Positions 50,484 through 62,660 of a stretch of DNA of 64,000 bases are shown here, in pieces. The notes under the pieces were generated by a model that worked only from the letters and a program-made list of their open reading frames with translations, did no database searches and was not told the DNA's origin. The position numbers and the translations under genes are program-made. Each line of letters opens with the position of its first letter. Position 1 is the stretch's first letter. This DNA comes from Odiellus spinosus (taxonomy: Eukaryota > Arthropoda > Arachnida > Opiliones > Phalangiidae), in contig OY987240.1 in the NCBI GenBank assembly GCA_963920705.1, positions 4,573,426-4,637,425 on the forward strand, written 5' to 3'.

Positions 50484-51812
50484 ATGGCGGGAGACGATAG
50501 CAGACTACAGGATCAGGCGAAATCCACTGAAGAACTAGAGGAACATTGCCTACAGCAGGGATGTAAATATTTTCGGAGAAATGAAAAAGCGAGCAAAATT
50601 TCCATGGTAACCTGTGACATATGCCTGATTTACTACCATTTACCTTGTATTAATATCAAAATCGCAGAAGCTAAACGCTTTTATTGTTGCAACCTTTGCC
50701 GCAATAAACTCGCTAAGCCTTGTCATTGTGAAAGCCAGGCATTGAAGGTGGACCATAAAGATCTAGTAGAAATAAGGAAATCGATCGCGAACATGAAATT
50801 ACAAGTTAATCAACAGTTAAAAGAGATGCAGAAGGATATAAGCAGGATAAAAAATGAAATAGGGGCAGAGCTAACAACGAAACTTAATACTATTCAAACA
50901 ATACATAGCGAAAGCATAACTATGCTAGAAACAAAAATTAAGCAATACCAAGGGAACGAGAGTACCAACAGTCCTCATGACATAATACCAGAAATACGAG
51001 AGTGTTTTGCAAATGTCGTGAGACGGCCAACCTCCAATCAAATTAAAGGTTTGAGAAATAATAACCAGAGCGGTATCAGACCTAATTCTCCATTACCCAT
51101 ACACCAGCATGGACTACAAGGCCAATCAGTTCAAAAGACGCCAACTGGTAATGCTAAAAGAAGACCTCCTATGCTAAGTCAATCTAATAAAGGAACTATG
51201 CCGTCGGACAAGATGGACTCGTGCAAATTAAAATCATCCAACTCTACATATGACTTCTTTATTGGCAACAGTTCAAAGTCGGTCTCCACAAAACAAATGC
51301 GAGATTACATAGAAAGCAGAGGCCTAATAATTTCAGATATACGTGTAACCGCCAAATCTTTATCTCCAGAGGTGCGTTACAACTGCTTCGTAGCAAGATC
51401 AATGTCAAACAAAGAAGATCTCCTATTACCCGCCAACTGGCCAGTAGGGACCTACTGTATCTGCCTCTCTACAGACAATCACGTTTCGAACAAAGTATGG
51501 GGTACAAACGAAGATCCGGAGGCCAAAACCTTAGCGTATATGCCAACATACAAGTTCCGCGTATCTAACTGTGATGAGGAGACAGCAGAATGCGATATCC
51601 TAGCTCACCTTCACGATATTGGAATCACTAACGCAACAGTTACAGAACTCAAACAGCCCAATACTTGGAAGAAAACATTCATATTCGAGTGCGCGAGAGA
51701 ATTCCAAGTACATGCCCAGAATCTAACTAATTGGCCTTGTTCCATCAGAATCTGCCAATGGAGAGAACGCCGAGCGAACTCTGAACACAGTCAAGTGGAA
51801 TCGAAAGCGTGA
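50484..51812 (+). CDS. LINE ORF1 protein with N-terminal PHD-like finger
   Basis: 442 residues. Residues about 20-70 carry a Cys/His pattern (GCKYFRRNEKASK, VTCDICLIYYHLPC, RFYCCNLCRN) resembling a PHD finger. A coiled-coil region (VEIRKSIANMKLQVNQQLKE, about residues 90-150) follows, then a Ser/Asn-rich linker and a C-terminal RNA-binding-type domain (STYDFFIGNSSKSVSTKQM, FKVSN-like YKFRVSNCDEE). This is the layout of ORF1 in CR1/Jockey-group elements and would bind element RNA. The frame is intact and ends with TGA; ORF2 follows in the same frame. Confidence 0.8.
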   Translation: MAGDDSRLQDQAKSTEELEEHCLQQGCKYFRRNEKASKISMVTCDICLIYYHLPCINIKIAEAKRFYCCNLCRNKLAKPCHCESQALKVDHKDLVEIRKSIANMKLQVNQQLKEMQKDISRIKNEIGAELTTKLNTIQTIHSESITMLETKIKQYQGNESTNSPHDIIPEIRECFANVVRRPTSNQIKGLRNNNQSGIRPNSPLPIHQHGLQGQSVQKTPTGNAKRRPPMLSQSNKGTMPSDKMDSCKLKSSNSTYDFFIGNSSKSVSTKQMRDYIESRGLIISDIRVTAKSLSPEVRYNCFVARSMSNKEDLLLPANWPVGTYCICLSTDNHVSNKVWGTNEDPEAKTLAYMPTYKFRVSNCDEETAECDILAHLHDIGITNATVTELKQPNTWKKTFIFECAREFQVHAQNLTNWPCSIRICQWRERRANSEHSQVESKA

Positions 51813-51833
51813 CAAACATCTCCAAGTCAACGC

Positions 51834-54638
51834 TTGCATAAAGGACTCAAAATAGGACATGTCAATATTAAGAGTCTTGTCCCGCATCTTGAAGATTTAA
51901 AGAATATCTTACTTAATAATAACTTTGATATTCTTGGCCTTAGTGAAACGTGGCTAAACAATAGCATCCCGGACGCTGTTGTAACCATTAGTGACTACTC
52001 TCTCTATCGTAGCGACCGTAGATACAAAGGAGGTGGAGGTATTTGTGTTTATTACCGCTCAAATTTAAATCTCTCTAAAAATGTAGTACCAGACCTCGAA
52101 GAAGATTTCTTAATAGAACACCTGTGGTGTACTCTCCACCAAACGGACACAAAACCAATGGAACTCGGTGTGTGCTACTATCCACCTAATGCCCCGCAGA
52201 ATGCAGAAAGACTATCCAGAGATCTGAAGAAACTTTCCTCCCTCTTACATAATAATTCAGACACAGAAACTGTTATACTGGGTGACTTCAACTGTGACAT
52301 GTTGCAGAAACCCCTAGCTCCAAAATCAAAAACTTTAAAAAGGTGTTTTTCTTCTTTTAAACAACTTATAGCTACCCCAACGCGAATAACTCTTACAACA
52401 GCGACGCTCTTAGATCACATCTTTGTGTCTCATCCCCATAGAATTCTAGTAAGTGGGGTTATCCCATATGGTGGCTCAGACCATGATATAATATATTGTA
52501 CGAGGAAAAAGCAATGCCCCAAAATTTTATATAAAATAGAAAAAGTTCGGGACTACCGTAATATGGAAATTAACAGCTTTGTCACATCCTTAATTAGAAC
52601 ATTGGACAGTATAAAGGTAGATGATGTCGATCAAGGGGTGCATGAGCTTGAAACCTCAATCGCTCAACTTCTAGATAAATTCGCCCCACTTATAACTAAA
52701 CGTAAGATAGCTAATCAGACCCCATGGCTCACGAATGATATAAAGCACGTAATGCACCTTAGGGACATCACAAAGAGAAAAGCACACCAAAATCCGGGGC
52801 TCCTTGACCTTTATCGCAGTCTTCGTAACAAAGTCAATGGATTAATCAAACAATCGAAAAATAACTATTTTAAAAATCAACTAGGCCAGCCAGGCTCCTC
52901 GTCAAAAGTATGGAAAACACTAAAACCCTACCTTAAGCCAAAAAAAAACCCTGTAACTACACTAAGAGTAGATGATAAGTTAGTTGATGACCCGGTAATA
53001 GTAGCAAATACATTTAATGACTTTTTTATTGATAACCAGTATAATAAACCCCAATGTTACTCCAATAACGGTCCGGCGCACTATAAACCTCTGGCCCCCG
53101 AGTTTAAATTCCAAAGTGTCACGGAAATGACTGTATTTAAACATCTAAAAGCACTACCAAATAGTAGAGCTGCAGGCAGGGATGGGCTACCGGTTTCTTT
53201 AATTAGGGGCTTAGCTATTGTTATCGCTCCACTACTTACAAAAATCATAAACAAATCTTTCGAAGTAGGACGCTAAAGTTGTCCCAATCTTTAAATCGGG
53301 CGACAGTTCAGATCCGGGCAATTTTAGGGGCATATCCGTATTATCATCCTTATCTAAAGCTCCAGAGAGGTGCGCTCACGACCAAATAATAGAGTATTGC
53401 ACAAATAATGAGGTTTTTTATCGTATGCAATCAGGTTTCCTCCCTGGCCACTCCACATTAACGTGTATTTTAAATCTACATGAGCGTATCATATATGAAT
53501 TGGAAGCAGGGAAATATGTAATTGTAATTTTCCTTGATATGTCCAAAGCATTTGATAGCGTGAACCATCTAATCTTAATCCAGACCCTTAAACGTAATGG
53601 ACTAGACAGTGTGTCCCTGGAATGGTTCCAATCCTATTTAACGAGCAGAACCCAGTCCGTATTCGTAAATGGTGCTCACTCCGAATCTCGAGCTACCAAA
53701 GCCGGAGTCCCTCAGGGTAGTGTACTTGGACCCCTCCTCTTCAATGTCTATACTAGCGACAACCATAAGATACTCAATACGTCGTCATCAATTGAATATG
53801 CAGATGATGACGCTTTAATAAATGCAAACGAAAATCTTGTCACCCTTATAGACAATGCGGAGGTAGACATAATAGCGCTCAAGGAAATCCTTAGAACAAA
53901 GGGTTTGATTGTTAATGATAGGAAATCGGCATTTATGATATTCTCCCCAAATATCTCTAAGAGAAGAGAGGCGCAGGTCATAACAAAATTGCCAGTCTAC
54001 AAATAATGAGGGTAACGACCTTTAAATACCTAGGAATATATTTCGATGAATTATAAAAATGGGACACGCACATAGATTACACTTTTAATAAAGTAAAACA
54101 AAGATCATGGTTACTTAGGCCTTTCTTGTCTAGTTTAAATCAACAAACCCTTTGTATACTACACTATGCGCTTGTGCAACCCATTTTAGATTATGCTGAT
54201 ATAATATACAACAGGGCATCCAAATCAAAATTGAAGAAATTGCAAACACTCCAAAATAATAGTGCTAGAGCCATCTTAAAAGTACCAAAAAGGTCCTCGG
54301 CATCACTTTCTAGGCATGAATTAGGTTGGATGGACTTGAAACAAAGAGCTACGTACCATACCATACTATTGATGTTCAAAATTTTCCACAACCAATGTCC
54401 TAGTTATATATCCGAAATCTTTAGGCAAGCGCTAAGCCAAAACTATACTTATAATACGAGGGGTTGTTATATAAACCTGAATGTACAAACCAAAATTAAT
54501 GCATTTAGCAACAAAAGTGTGAGAGTCCACGGGGTAAACCTATGGAATTCTCTGCCCACATCGTTAAAAAATGAACAATGCTTTAGGACTTTTCAATCCG
54601 AAGTGAAAATATATGTACTTAATGTAAAACATGAATAA
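51834..54638 (+). pseudogene. LINE ORF2: endonuclease and reverse transcriptase (broken)
   Basis: The first segment (to 53276) holds the APE-type endonuclease: GHVNIKSLVPHLEDLKNI, ILGLSETWLNNSIPD, YRSDRRYKGGGGICVYYR, ILGDFNCDML, GGSDHDII. The following segments, in other frames, hold the reverse transcriptase: VIFLDMSKAFDSVNH, GVPQGSVLGPLLFN, EYADDDALIN with YADD, and a C-terminal region (YALVQPILDYADIIYN; NKSVRVHGVNLWNSL). Frame changes occur at 53277 and 54007-54126, so the copy is dead. There is no ATG before the endonuclease; the frame is continuous with ORF1 apart from one TGA. Confidence 0.88.
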
Positions 54639-55043
54639 TTTATTGTAATTTTAACCACAGGACTCCTATGTAAATCAGTTTTTATACTGATAGGAATATC
54701 CGAAAATAAAGCCTTTATTATTATTATTATTATAATATATACTCACCATTTCAGAATTTTTTAATTTCTCTCAAATAAGAGAAAAAAAAGGCAAATTTAA
54801 ATCTCTCTTTAACGTTAATAAGCTATAATATTTTTGAGTGAAATATTCTATAGGCGCTGACGTTAATAAGGTATAATATTTTTGAGTGAAATATTTTATA
54901 GGCGCTCTGTCCGCGTATCTCCTTTTAATAAAATTCTCGCAGTTGACCGATTTCGGTATACTTTGATACTTATTCCTAACGTTACATAACTCCAAAGGCG
55001 CGTTGCCGGAAAAGTATTTTCTACGAGTTATTGTTTTACTTAC

Positions 55044-55251
55044 AGTATCGTAATATTTGGTTGCTCGTACTCCCGGTCCATGACGAGTATGTTGAAACAC
55101 TCCTTGGCCGAGAAAAACTCTGGCGCCTTTTTCTTCAGGCATCATTCTTCTTATTTCTTCCTTTCGCTTCATGAGAAGGCTTATTTTGATGTCTTTAGTG
55201 CCCTTTACGACCGCGGCTGCTCTGTCTTTGTCGGTGTAAGTATCGTCCCAT
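55044..55251 (-). CDS. Unidentified host-type exon
   Basis: Leftward, a TTTACAG acceptor at 55252 and a GTAAGT donor at 55043 bracket 208 nt with one open frame: WDDTYTDKDRAAAVVKGTKD, ISLLMKRKEEIRRMMPEEKG, VFLGQGVFQHTRHGPGVRAT. Good splice sites on both sides and a charged, non-repetitive protein sequence argue for a real coding exon. I do not recognise the protein. It is on the same strand as, and 9 kb upstream of, the ODAD4-like exons; whether it belongs to that gene is unknown. Confidence 0.55.
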
Positions 55252-55655
55252 CTGTAAATTTAAAAGTTATCAAAGAAAGAGCGAATATTGGACACCTATC
55301 ATAATAAATATAGATGAATTATGCAAAAAAATAGGTTGCTTCGCGTGCTTAAAAAAAGTACTTTCCTAATTGTTTCGGGTCAAAATTGAAACCGGTGAAG
55401 GGACGAAAATAAAATTGCCAATGAAAGAAATATGAAAGTCACAAACTAAGATATTAGAAAGTTAAAGCTAAAAAAATTATACGAATAAAAATTATACCAA
55501 AAAATTTCGTATAAATTTGGTACATTGAAAATTTTAATTATGCAGAATTCATTCAATAGTAGTTTCTACCCAATAAAGGGAAACTTTTACGACACTACTA
55601 TACCACGTTACTCTTTGCAAGGGTGGATTATATTATAGAATAACTTCTTTATTGT

Positions 55656-55686
<31 letters not shown>

Positions 55687-55944
55687 ACAAACATACGCAG
55701 GAACGTACCATATCGAGGGGCTATAGTCACTTCCCTAAAATCTGTACACCGATTACGGAAATGACTACAACCTTTGGTATTACTAAATTCGAAGTCAGTT
55801 ATATCTTTAGTGCAGTCAAAGCTATAGGCGTGTATACTAAATGCAGGGGCGTCGTTAGGATTTTCAAATTGGGGGGCTAGTCTATTTTAAGGTTTTGTGA
55901 AAATATATTTTATTAAAATATTTTAATCTAAAATAACGCTATTA
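55252..55944. other. Non-coding stretch
   Basis: AT-rich, with an (AATA)n microsatellite near 55658-55690. No gene seen. Confidence 0.5.
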
Positions 55945-56772
55945 GGGTCATTCCATATGGTTTCACATAGGCATGCAACCATGAGTCGGCTGATGTTAAT
56001 GAAATTTGGTACACTTGTTTCTATGCTTAAAAACTCGGATTCCCAGATTTTCAGATGAAAATAAAAATAATTGAATTTTTGGCGAAATTTAGAGTAAACC
56101 CCCAATATTTTTAGAACGCCAGCGAAAAAAATATGCTCTTGCAAAAATACCAATATGCTCTTGCAAAAATACCAATATCTTACTGGCGCTTCGGTTGATT
56201 CTTTAGAATTTACTCATGTTTACAGAGTAAAAGACGAGGAAACCGATGGTCTTCTCGAAAATGGTCTAACTCTTTTAGTGTTTCTATTTTTATTTTTTTT
56301 AGATTTCGTGGGGGTCAAATACCAAGAACCAAACATATACTAGGTGAAAGATGTGACCTTGGGGTCTTGAATAAAGTGAAAATAAAATTTTTAAACGTTG
56401 GACCACATGACGCCACACATCAGAGTATAGGACCCCCCAAAATTTAAAAAAATTAAAAACCAAAAAAGTAGAAGAGTTAGACCATTTTCGAGATGACCAT
56501 CGGATTTCTCGCTTTTAACTCTATAAACATGAGTAAATTCCCAAGAATCAACCGAAGCGTCCGTAAGATATTGGTATTTTTGTAAGAGCATAATTTTTTT
56601 TTCGCTGACGTTCTAAAAATCTTGGGGGTTTACTCTAAATATCGTGAAAACTTCAATTATTTTTATTTTCATCTTAAAATCTGGGAATCCTAGTTTTTTA
56701 AGCATAGAAGCAAGTGTACCAAATTTCATTAACATCTGCCGACCCATGGTTGCATGCCTAGGTGAAACCCAT
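55945..56772. mobile_element. Long foldback element, 0.83 kb
   Basis: Ends GGGTCATTCCATATGGTTTC and near-inverse GAAACCCATT. The arms pair over about 350 bp (GGCATGCAACCATGAGTCGG against the inverse of CCGACCCATGGTTGCATGCC) with a small loop near 56360. A 29-bp block (ATATGCTCTTGCAAAAATACC) is doubled at 56131-56175. Third member of the GGGYCATTCCA group. Confidence 0.85.
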
Positions 56773-57170
56773 TAAATTATCGGTTCATTACGGATAAACC
56801 ATGAATGCAAATGTATTTTGTTATCTCTAAATTATAGAAATAAGCTTTAATAATATTAATAATAATATTAATTGAATTGAATTTTTATTACCTGTAAAAC
56901 AACATACATAGATTGTATTTTTTATAGAATTACAGGTTTAAATTAAGTCATTTTTATGTTTTACAACAGTTTTTTTTAAATATTCCTAAATAAAACTATA
57001 CATTTACTTCAGTAAACACTCATTTGAAATTAAATTATATATTATATAAACTCCAAAATAAAAAATAAAATAAAATAGACAATAAAACTATAAATTATAA
57101 ATTTTTAGATAATTTTAAACAAATGGACTATCTAAATTTAATTGTATCTGAATAAGATTTTTTTCTAAAT

Positions 57171-57515
57171 CTATAGTATGATGTCGTACAAGTCTAATTG
57201 GAGAAAGTTGTTATTATAGGCATATTGAAGTCTAGAGATGGGATTTAATAAATTTTGTAATTTCTTTTCAATAGTAAATAAGTATTTCGTTCTTAGATCT
57301 CTTAGTTGGCACCTAAAGTTTATCTTACTCAATAATTGGGAGAAGTCTATAGAGTTATTTAGAATCTTATACAGAAAGTTCATTTCCGCTATTTTTATTC
57401 GCCCTCTTATGGACACTAGGCTCATATTCTTTAACATGTGAAGATAATCATATCTGCCAGGGCAATTAAAGTTTTTATACAATAATTCAATAAATTTACG
57501 TCGCATACGTTCCAA
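57171..57515 (-). pseudogene. LINE reverse transcriptase C-terminal fragment
   Basis: 115 codons leftward: MERMRRKFIELLYKNF, MLKNMSLVSIRGRIKIAEMN, FLYKILNNSIDFSQLL, RLQYAYNNNFLQL. The pattern R-R-x-F, L-x-S-L-x-x-R-R, F-L-Y-K-I-L and Y-N is the region after the thumb in Jockey/R1-group LINE proteins. It belongs to a different family from the LINE at 50484. 56773-57170 and 57516-57579 hold no other gene. Confidence 0.65.
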
Positions 57516-57579
57516 GCCTATCAGTAAATATTGGCTACAGCCTGCCCAGATAATTGAACAATATTCTATACAAATACAA

Positions 57580-57755
57580 ACTCAATAATAATATTAATAA
57601 CATTAATAATATTAATAATATTAATAATAATATTAATAATAATAATAATAAATAATAAATAATAAATAATATTAATAAATAATATTAATAAATAATATTA
57701 ATAAATAATAAATAATACATAATAAATAATACATAATAAATAATAATAATAGCCT
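57580..57755. repeat. (AAT)n / (AATATT)n microsatellite
   Basis: Irregular AATAATATTAATAAT runs. 57756-58527 after it shows no gene. Confidence 0.9.
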
Positions 57756-58527
57756 AATAAGTCATTAAAGTATATAATCAATTATTGGGCCCCGAAACTA
57801 TCAAAAATAAATATAGATAAAAATTAATCAAAAATGTTATTAAAATGTGATATAGAATTATGAATAGATGGCTCGCCTGCGCCCCGCTCTAGCTCTCTCT
57901 CTCTCGTATATAGTGAAAATACAAGTATACGTATGCACCCGTTTGCTATGGGGCAAGATAGCGCGATTTGGTCTTTCTCGTCGTAGCATAGCCAATCAGA
58001 ATGGGAACTACGAAAGCGCCACCTTTTAAAAATCCGAGCAATTATATGTATCCCAATGTGCCCAGCAGAAATTTCCTCTTCAATTCCGAATTCGTCTATT
58101 GTATGTTCTTTACCTCTGCTCTAAAGTTCTAAATCTTATCTACGTGATCGACAATTAATGTAAGGCATTCAATGCTAGGTATGAAAATTACGGAACATCT
58201 TTTACAAGGCAATCAGGGTTAAATAATCAAGCAGAACTGACTAGTAACTAATAGCCTGTGGCCAGAATAAACATCTTCGGTCTGCTAAAATCTTGCATGA
58301 CATTTGTTTTTATTGATTAGTAAGACACATTACTATACTTGCTACATGATGTTATGGGCAGAAGTAAAGAACTTTCGATTGAATTGCATCATTAAAACTG
58401 GACCAAGAGGCGCATTTCTATCAATACTTTGGTGGCTAAGAATCGAGCTTTAGCGTCAAATCAAACGTGAAGATTAAAAGGGAGATTATTAGGTGAAAAT
58501 TTCTTACCAATTTAATTTTATTCCATG

Positions 58528-59214
58528 AGGGACTTTCCATAAACTACGTCAAGCGAAAAAGTCCATTTTTAACCCCCTCCACCATCGTCACACAGCAGCG
58601 AAATCCCTTTTAGTGTACATCACACGAACATCGCACACCCCCTAAAACATGAAAACAATGAATTTATCATATATTTATATTTTAGATTGTTTCAATTGAA
58701 ACCAAATTTGTTAAAACTATATTGCTAGAGAAGGAGAGAGCGGAGGAATATTTAGGGGGGATGGAACGGCGGCCCGTATAGCTGAACCCCTGCGTTAAAA
58801 GTCTGAAGATGACGAAATTTCCCTCTCTCGTCTGTAATTTGACGCAAGATGATGTAGGTATGTCCCGTGGTGCGCACCAAAAACATGCGGTTAACATATT
58901 GCGCTAGGCAAGCGAGAGATTAAACTACGTCATCCTCTGACCTTTCACGGACGGGTTTAGCTATACTGGCCGCCATTCCATCCCCGTTAATCTTCTTATT
59001 GGATACATTCCTGACTTACAAACTAATAATAAAAACGACGCCTTTCCCACGCGTAATGGAAGGATACCATGGGAACATATTTTTCTAAAGAGAATAGAAA
59101 ATATTTTTGTATAACAAAAAAAATGACGTCTTTAGACCACCTTGCGTCCCAGCCCGTCACAGAGAGACAAACCCCCTCCCCTAAATCGTGTGACGTAATT
59201 TATGAACAATCCCT
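58528..59214. mobile_element. Non-autonomous DNA transposon (MITE-like), 0.69 kb
   Basis: The left end AGGGACTTTCCATAAACTAC pairs with the inverse of GTAATTTATGAACAATCCCT at the right; both continue GTCA and lead into CCCCCTCC / GGAGGGGG-type motifs. No transposase frame. 58980-59160 includes a second AT-rich unit with no gene. Confidence 0.7.
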
Positions 59215-60130
59215 GATTTCTTGCTATTAAATATATTCTGCTGATTTTTTTTCACATTTTTTTAAAATTTATTTCGATTACAATTAATTATTTAAAACTT
59301 AGTTGGGTAAGCTGTGAAGGATTTTCACTGTTGCCAGAGGACCAATCAGTGAGAAGAGACAATTGAACGAGGTTCTATCGAAGTAAGATCGTAGGACCCC
59401 TGGCCACATATAGGTGATAATATACAGATATTGGTTTCATTATGAAATGATTTAGAAAAAAGTTTACATTTTCAAACTATATGCTTCGCCAGTTACAAAC
59501 TTTTGACGATAATGATACCTACATATCTTTTATAAACGCAATTTAAAAAATCAAATCTAAGTTATCACCTAGATGTCGCTAGGAGTTCTTAGATTGTGGG
59601 ATAGACGCTTGGCTCGTTGGCAATGATGAAGAAATTCAGTGGAACATATTTTTACATTTTAAGGAATCAGGAAAAAAAACTTCATTTCAGCTAATAGTAT
59701 CCCTTTAAATCAAGCTTTTCATTTAACCCACGTTATCAGGCTTCAACGAGTGTTTCTAAATCAATTTGATATAAGCTTCTATTGGAAAACGAAAGCAGAT
59801 TCGGTTTGAAAAATTTGATTGATGACGAGGCTTAATACTATAGTATAATGTTTTTCAGAGTCTTGAGTACAACCGCTAGTAGAGTGTACACCCCATTTTA
59901 CAACCACGTTGGTATCTACGCCATTGGCCTTTTTACCTCCCCGACTGAACTTTAGTTCAGGGGGAGGTATTACACTGATCGTGTCTGTCTGTGTGTGTCT
60001 GTCTGTCACTTCCGGCGTAAGCGGATATCCTGTGTAAACGGAAATCACGTGACCTAGCTCGTGGAGCCAAAAGTCTAGAGACGTAATCATGCCAGCTTAT
60101 CGTTCAATTCCGTTTAACGGGAATTACCTC
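59215..60130. other. Non-coding stretch with a short hairpin and (TGTC)n run
   Basis: A hairpin CTCCCCGACTGAAC / GTTCAGGGGGAG lies at 59937-59968, followed by a TCTGTCTG/TGTG run to 60008. No gene. Confidence 0.5.
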
Positions 60131-60138
60131 CTTTAAGC

Positions 60139-60420
60139 GTGGCTGCCGCATTGAATTTCAAGTGTCGTGCAATTATATACAATAGGACGTCTCCAAATGT
60201 ATATTATCGCCTTCCACCATCCACTTTACGGTCAAACCTCGATGCTGGACAGTTGAAAGCGATTATACGCAATGGGACGTCTCCCACTGTTATAATCACC
60301 TCCGACCATCCCCACACCAAGGTCCAACCTCTATAGTCCGATCTCAGCGGGCCATATTAGCGAGGCGTCCCTCACTAATATAGTCCACATCAACCTTCCA
60401 CTCCACTATCTCCTCCCTCT
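60139..60420. repeat. Three diverged hairpin repeats of about 85 bp
   Basis: Units near 60165, 60255 and 60345 share a palindromic core: ATTATATACAATAGGACGTC, ATTATACGCAATGGGACGTC and CATATTAGCGAGGCGTCCCT, each followed by its near-inverse and a CCTTCCACCATCC/CCTCCGACCATCC-type tail. Confidence 0.55.
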
Positions 60421-60540
60421 ACGGGTCTTTGTGGTGCAGTTACCGAATGCCTAGGGTTACGATAAACGTCTGGACGTTGAGAAGGGGGGGTTTTCCCCAA
60501 CTCTTCTCGGTTACTCGCTCGATGAATAAAGGTTCGCGAA

Positions 60541-61950
60541 AGCTATATATACCACTTTTCTATGCCCAAACTATTTTGGCCTTATGCCGCGATTTCTTTT
60601 AGTGAATTGAAGCGTATAATGCATTTAAATTTTAATTTAATATCATAATATTGTTAAACTGAATCTTATTAATAACGAAGCTGAAAAATCAATTAAAAAT
60701 TCGAGATAATTTAGAAGATATTTCAGAAATTGTCCAAAAATTTAGTGAAATTTGACCGTTTAATACCAGCTTGAGTTGGCAACACGCGCGAAGCTGTTTT
60801 CCATGTATCATTTAGTCCAAAAGCAAAGGTATAACGGGCAGTATAGGCTAAGGCTTGCTGCAAACTTGGGGTGGATTGAAGAATCTAAATAAAGGTACGT
60901 TTACACGGGCATCCAAGATAGAAATGATATAAGATTTAAAGCTGAGGCGGATTGATACAAAATGTTACACCTCTTAAGAAAAATGATAGTGGTGAAAACT
61001 CTCCTTGAACAAAAGTACAGTAGGTTTCCCGTGTTTAAAAAACAACAATTTTGAAGAAAAAATTACATCTGATGTTGGAAAAAAAATAGGCTTCAGTTTT
61101 CTCCATTATAAAACCAAGAAACATTTCCGATTATTTTCGTAATCGAAATAAGCCGTGTACTGTGAACTTCGAGACCAGGACACCAGGAAACCAGACCAGA
61201 CAAGAGGAGACGAGGCCAGACCAGACCAGACGAAAGAGAGCTATAATGACTTAAGGGAGATTATCAACCAGCGCAGAATGTTATCACCATTTGAAGTCAA
61301 CAGAGCAGCGACACGGCTTTCATTTATCACCAGAAAGAGACGGCCCGGCTACGAAGAATTGAAACGTGCAAGCAGTTAGTGTTTTCGAATTCGACATATG
61401 AGATACCTACAGTCAGTAAAAGCTCGGCAGTTCTTCATACGGCCTCGTAATTGTAAACATAAAAGCAGCTATTCAAATATAAGTACTAACGGTATGGAAA
61501 TTAGTCTACTTTCAGTCTTTTAAGATATTTTTTATAATAGGAGTGGAAGCTAACGTCTTGTCAGCCGGTTTGGAAAATAACCTCTCGACCATCTCCATCC
61601 TTGGATTCTTCCAATGACAGGGATCACTTGTATGATGAAAATATCAGTAATGGTCCTCTATTAGCACGTCAAAACAAGAATTTCAGACAAAAATTGTACC
61701 GGAAGTAATTACCAATCATCTACCGACAATGGGTTGTAAATGGAACATTCAGTCTACAATATTTCTTGGTTTGTCCAAAAGGAACTTGCTACTACATCTT
61801 CGTCGTGTTCATTCCTTGTCTTTCTTGCCATCCCAGACTAAATTCTTCGTCTTTATCAAATCATTTGATTAGCAAAGATTGTCACACAGTACAGCCTATA
61901 CTCAAGTGTTAATTTATATTACAAGAACTTGTATTTTACATATTTACTTA
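60541..61950. other. Non-coding stretch with a purine-rich GACCAGA run
   Basis: The only structure seen is a run of GACCAGA-type motifs at about 61170-61235. No gene is supported. Confidence 0.45.
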
Positions 61951-61953
61951 GAA

Positions 61954-62312
61954 AATAAACATTTCATTTGGTGTGTCTATTAAGAAATCTACGCCCTGCC
62001 GCATATAATTATGGGTAACGCAGGACATTTCATTTGGTGTGTATATTAAGAAGTCTACGACCTGCCGCATATAATTATGGGTAACGCAGGACGCTCTTTT
62101 GCATTCTCTGAATCCTTGAGGTTAAGGTAAAATAATAAACATTTCATTTGGTGTGTCTATTAAGAAATCTACGCCCTGCCGCATATAATTATGGGTAACG
62201 CAGGACATTTCATTTGGTGTGTATATTAAGAAGTCTACAACCTGCCGCATATAATTATGGGTAACGCAGGGCACTCTTTTGCATTCTCTGAATCCTTGAG
62301 TTTAAGGTAAAA
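61954..62312. repeat. Two tandem 180-bp units, each with two 65-bp sub-repeats
   Basis: ATTTCATTTGGTGTGT starts each sub-repeat and CTGCCGCATATAATTATGGG closes it. The higher-order units start at about 61954 and 62134 and are almost identical, ending CTCTGAATCCTTGAG. Confidence 0.93.
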
Positions 62313-62399
62313 TACTTATACTCCGTAACCTAGATGGGAAATAGAGAAGTGAATTGAAATGCATGCTGTTTCTTCTACTCTTCCAATACTCTACACTTT

Positions 62400-62660
62400 A
62401 CATTTATGATGACATAGCTAACCAAGTTACGGGCTGGCTAGTACCCGATAGATGTTGCAATTATCACCACCCGTGAAAAAGATGTTAAGTCACGGGTGGG
62501 ATTTGAACCCACAACCTTCCGCTTACAGGGCGGCCACTCTACCAATTGAGCTACCGTGGCCACGATATTCGATGGCCAACGATAGTTGGTGTCAATAGAC
62601 AACCTTGGTAAAGATCAGTTGGGGTTTTCTTGCCGTTAACGAGACGGTACCGAATTGATT
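62400..62660 (-). mobile_element. tRNA-headed SINE, first unit of an exact tandem dimer
   Basis: Leftward, 62560-62489 reads as a tRNA-like head: GCCACGGTAGCTCAATTGG (A-box region), an anticodon loop CCTGTAA, and GGTTGTGGGTTCAAATCCCA (B-box). The tRNA-unrelated body follows (TTAACATCTTTTTCACGG and on). The loop has C where U33 is expected and the acceptor stem has a mismatch, so a working tRNA is unlikely. The unit is 261 bp. Confidence 0.65.

Larger units (their letters stand above)
50484..54740 (+). mobile_element. LINE retrotransposon (APE type, CR1/Jockey-like), degraded
   Basis: Two coding parts with a 3' tail of TTA repeats after AATAAAGCC (about 54708-54735), as in CR1/Jockey-group LINEs. 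The exact clade is not decided. The 5' end lies between 50230 and 50483. Confidence 0.88.

Noticed and set aside
62489..62560. Functional tRNA gene
   Set aside because: U33 is replaced by C, the acceptor stem has a mismatch, and the head is joined to a conserved non-tRNA body in two identical units, which fits a SINE.
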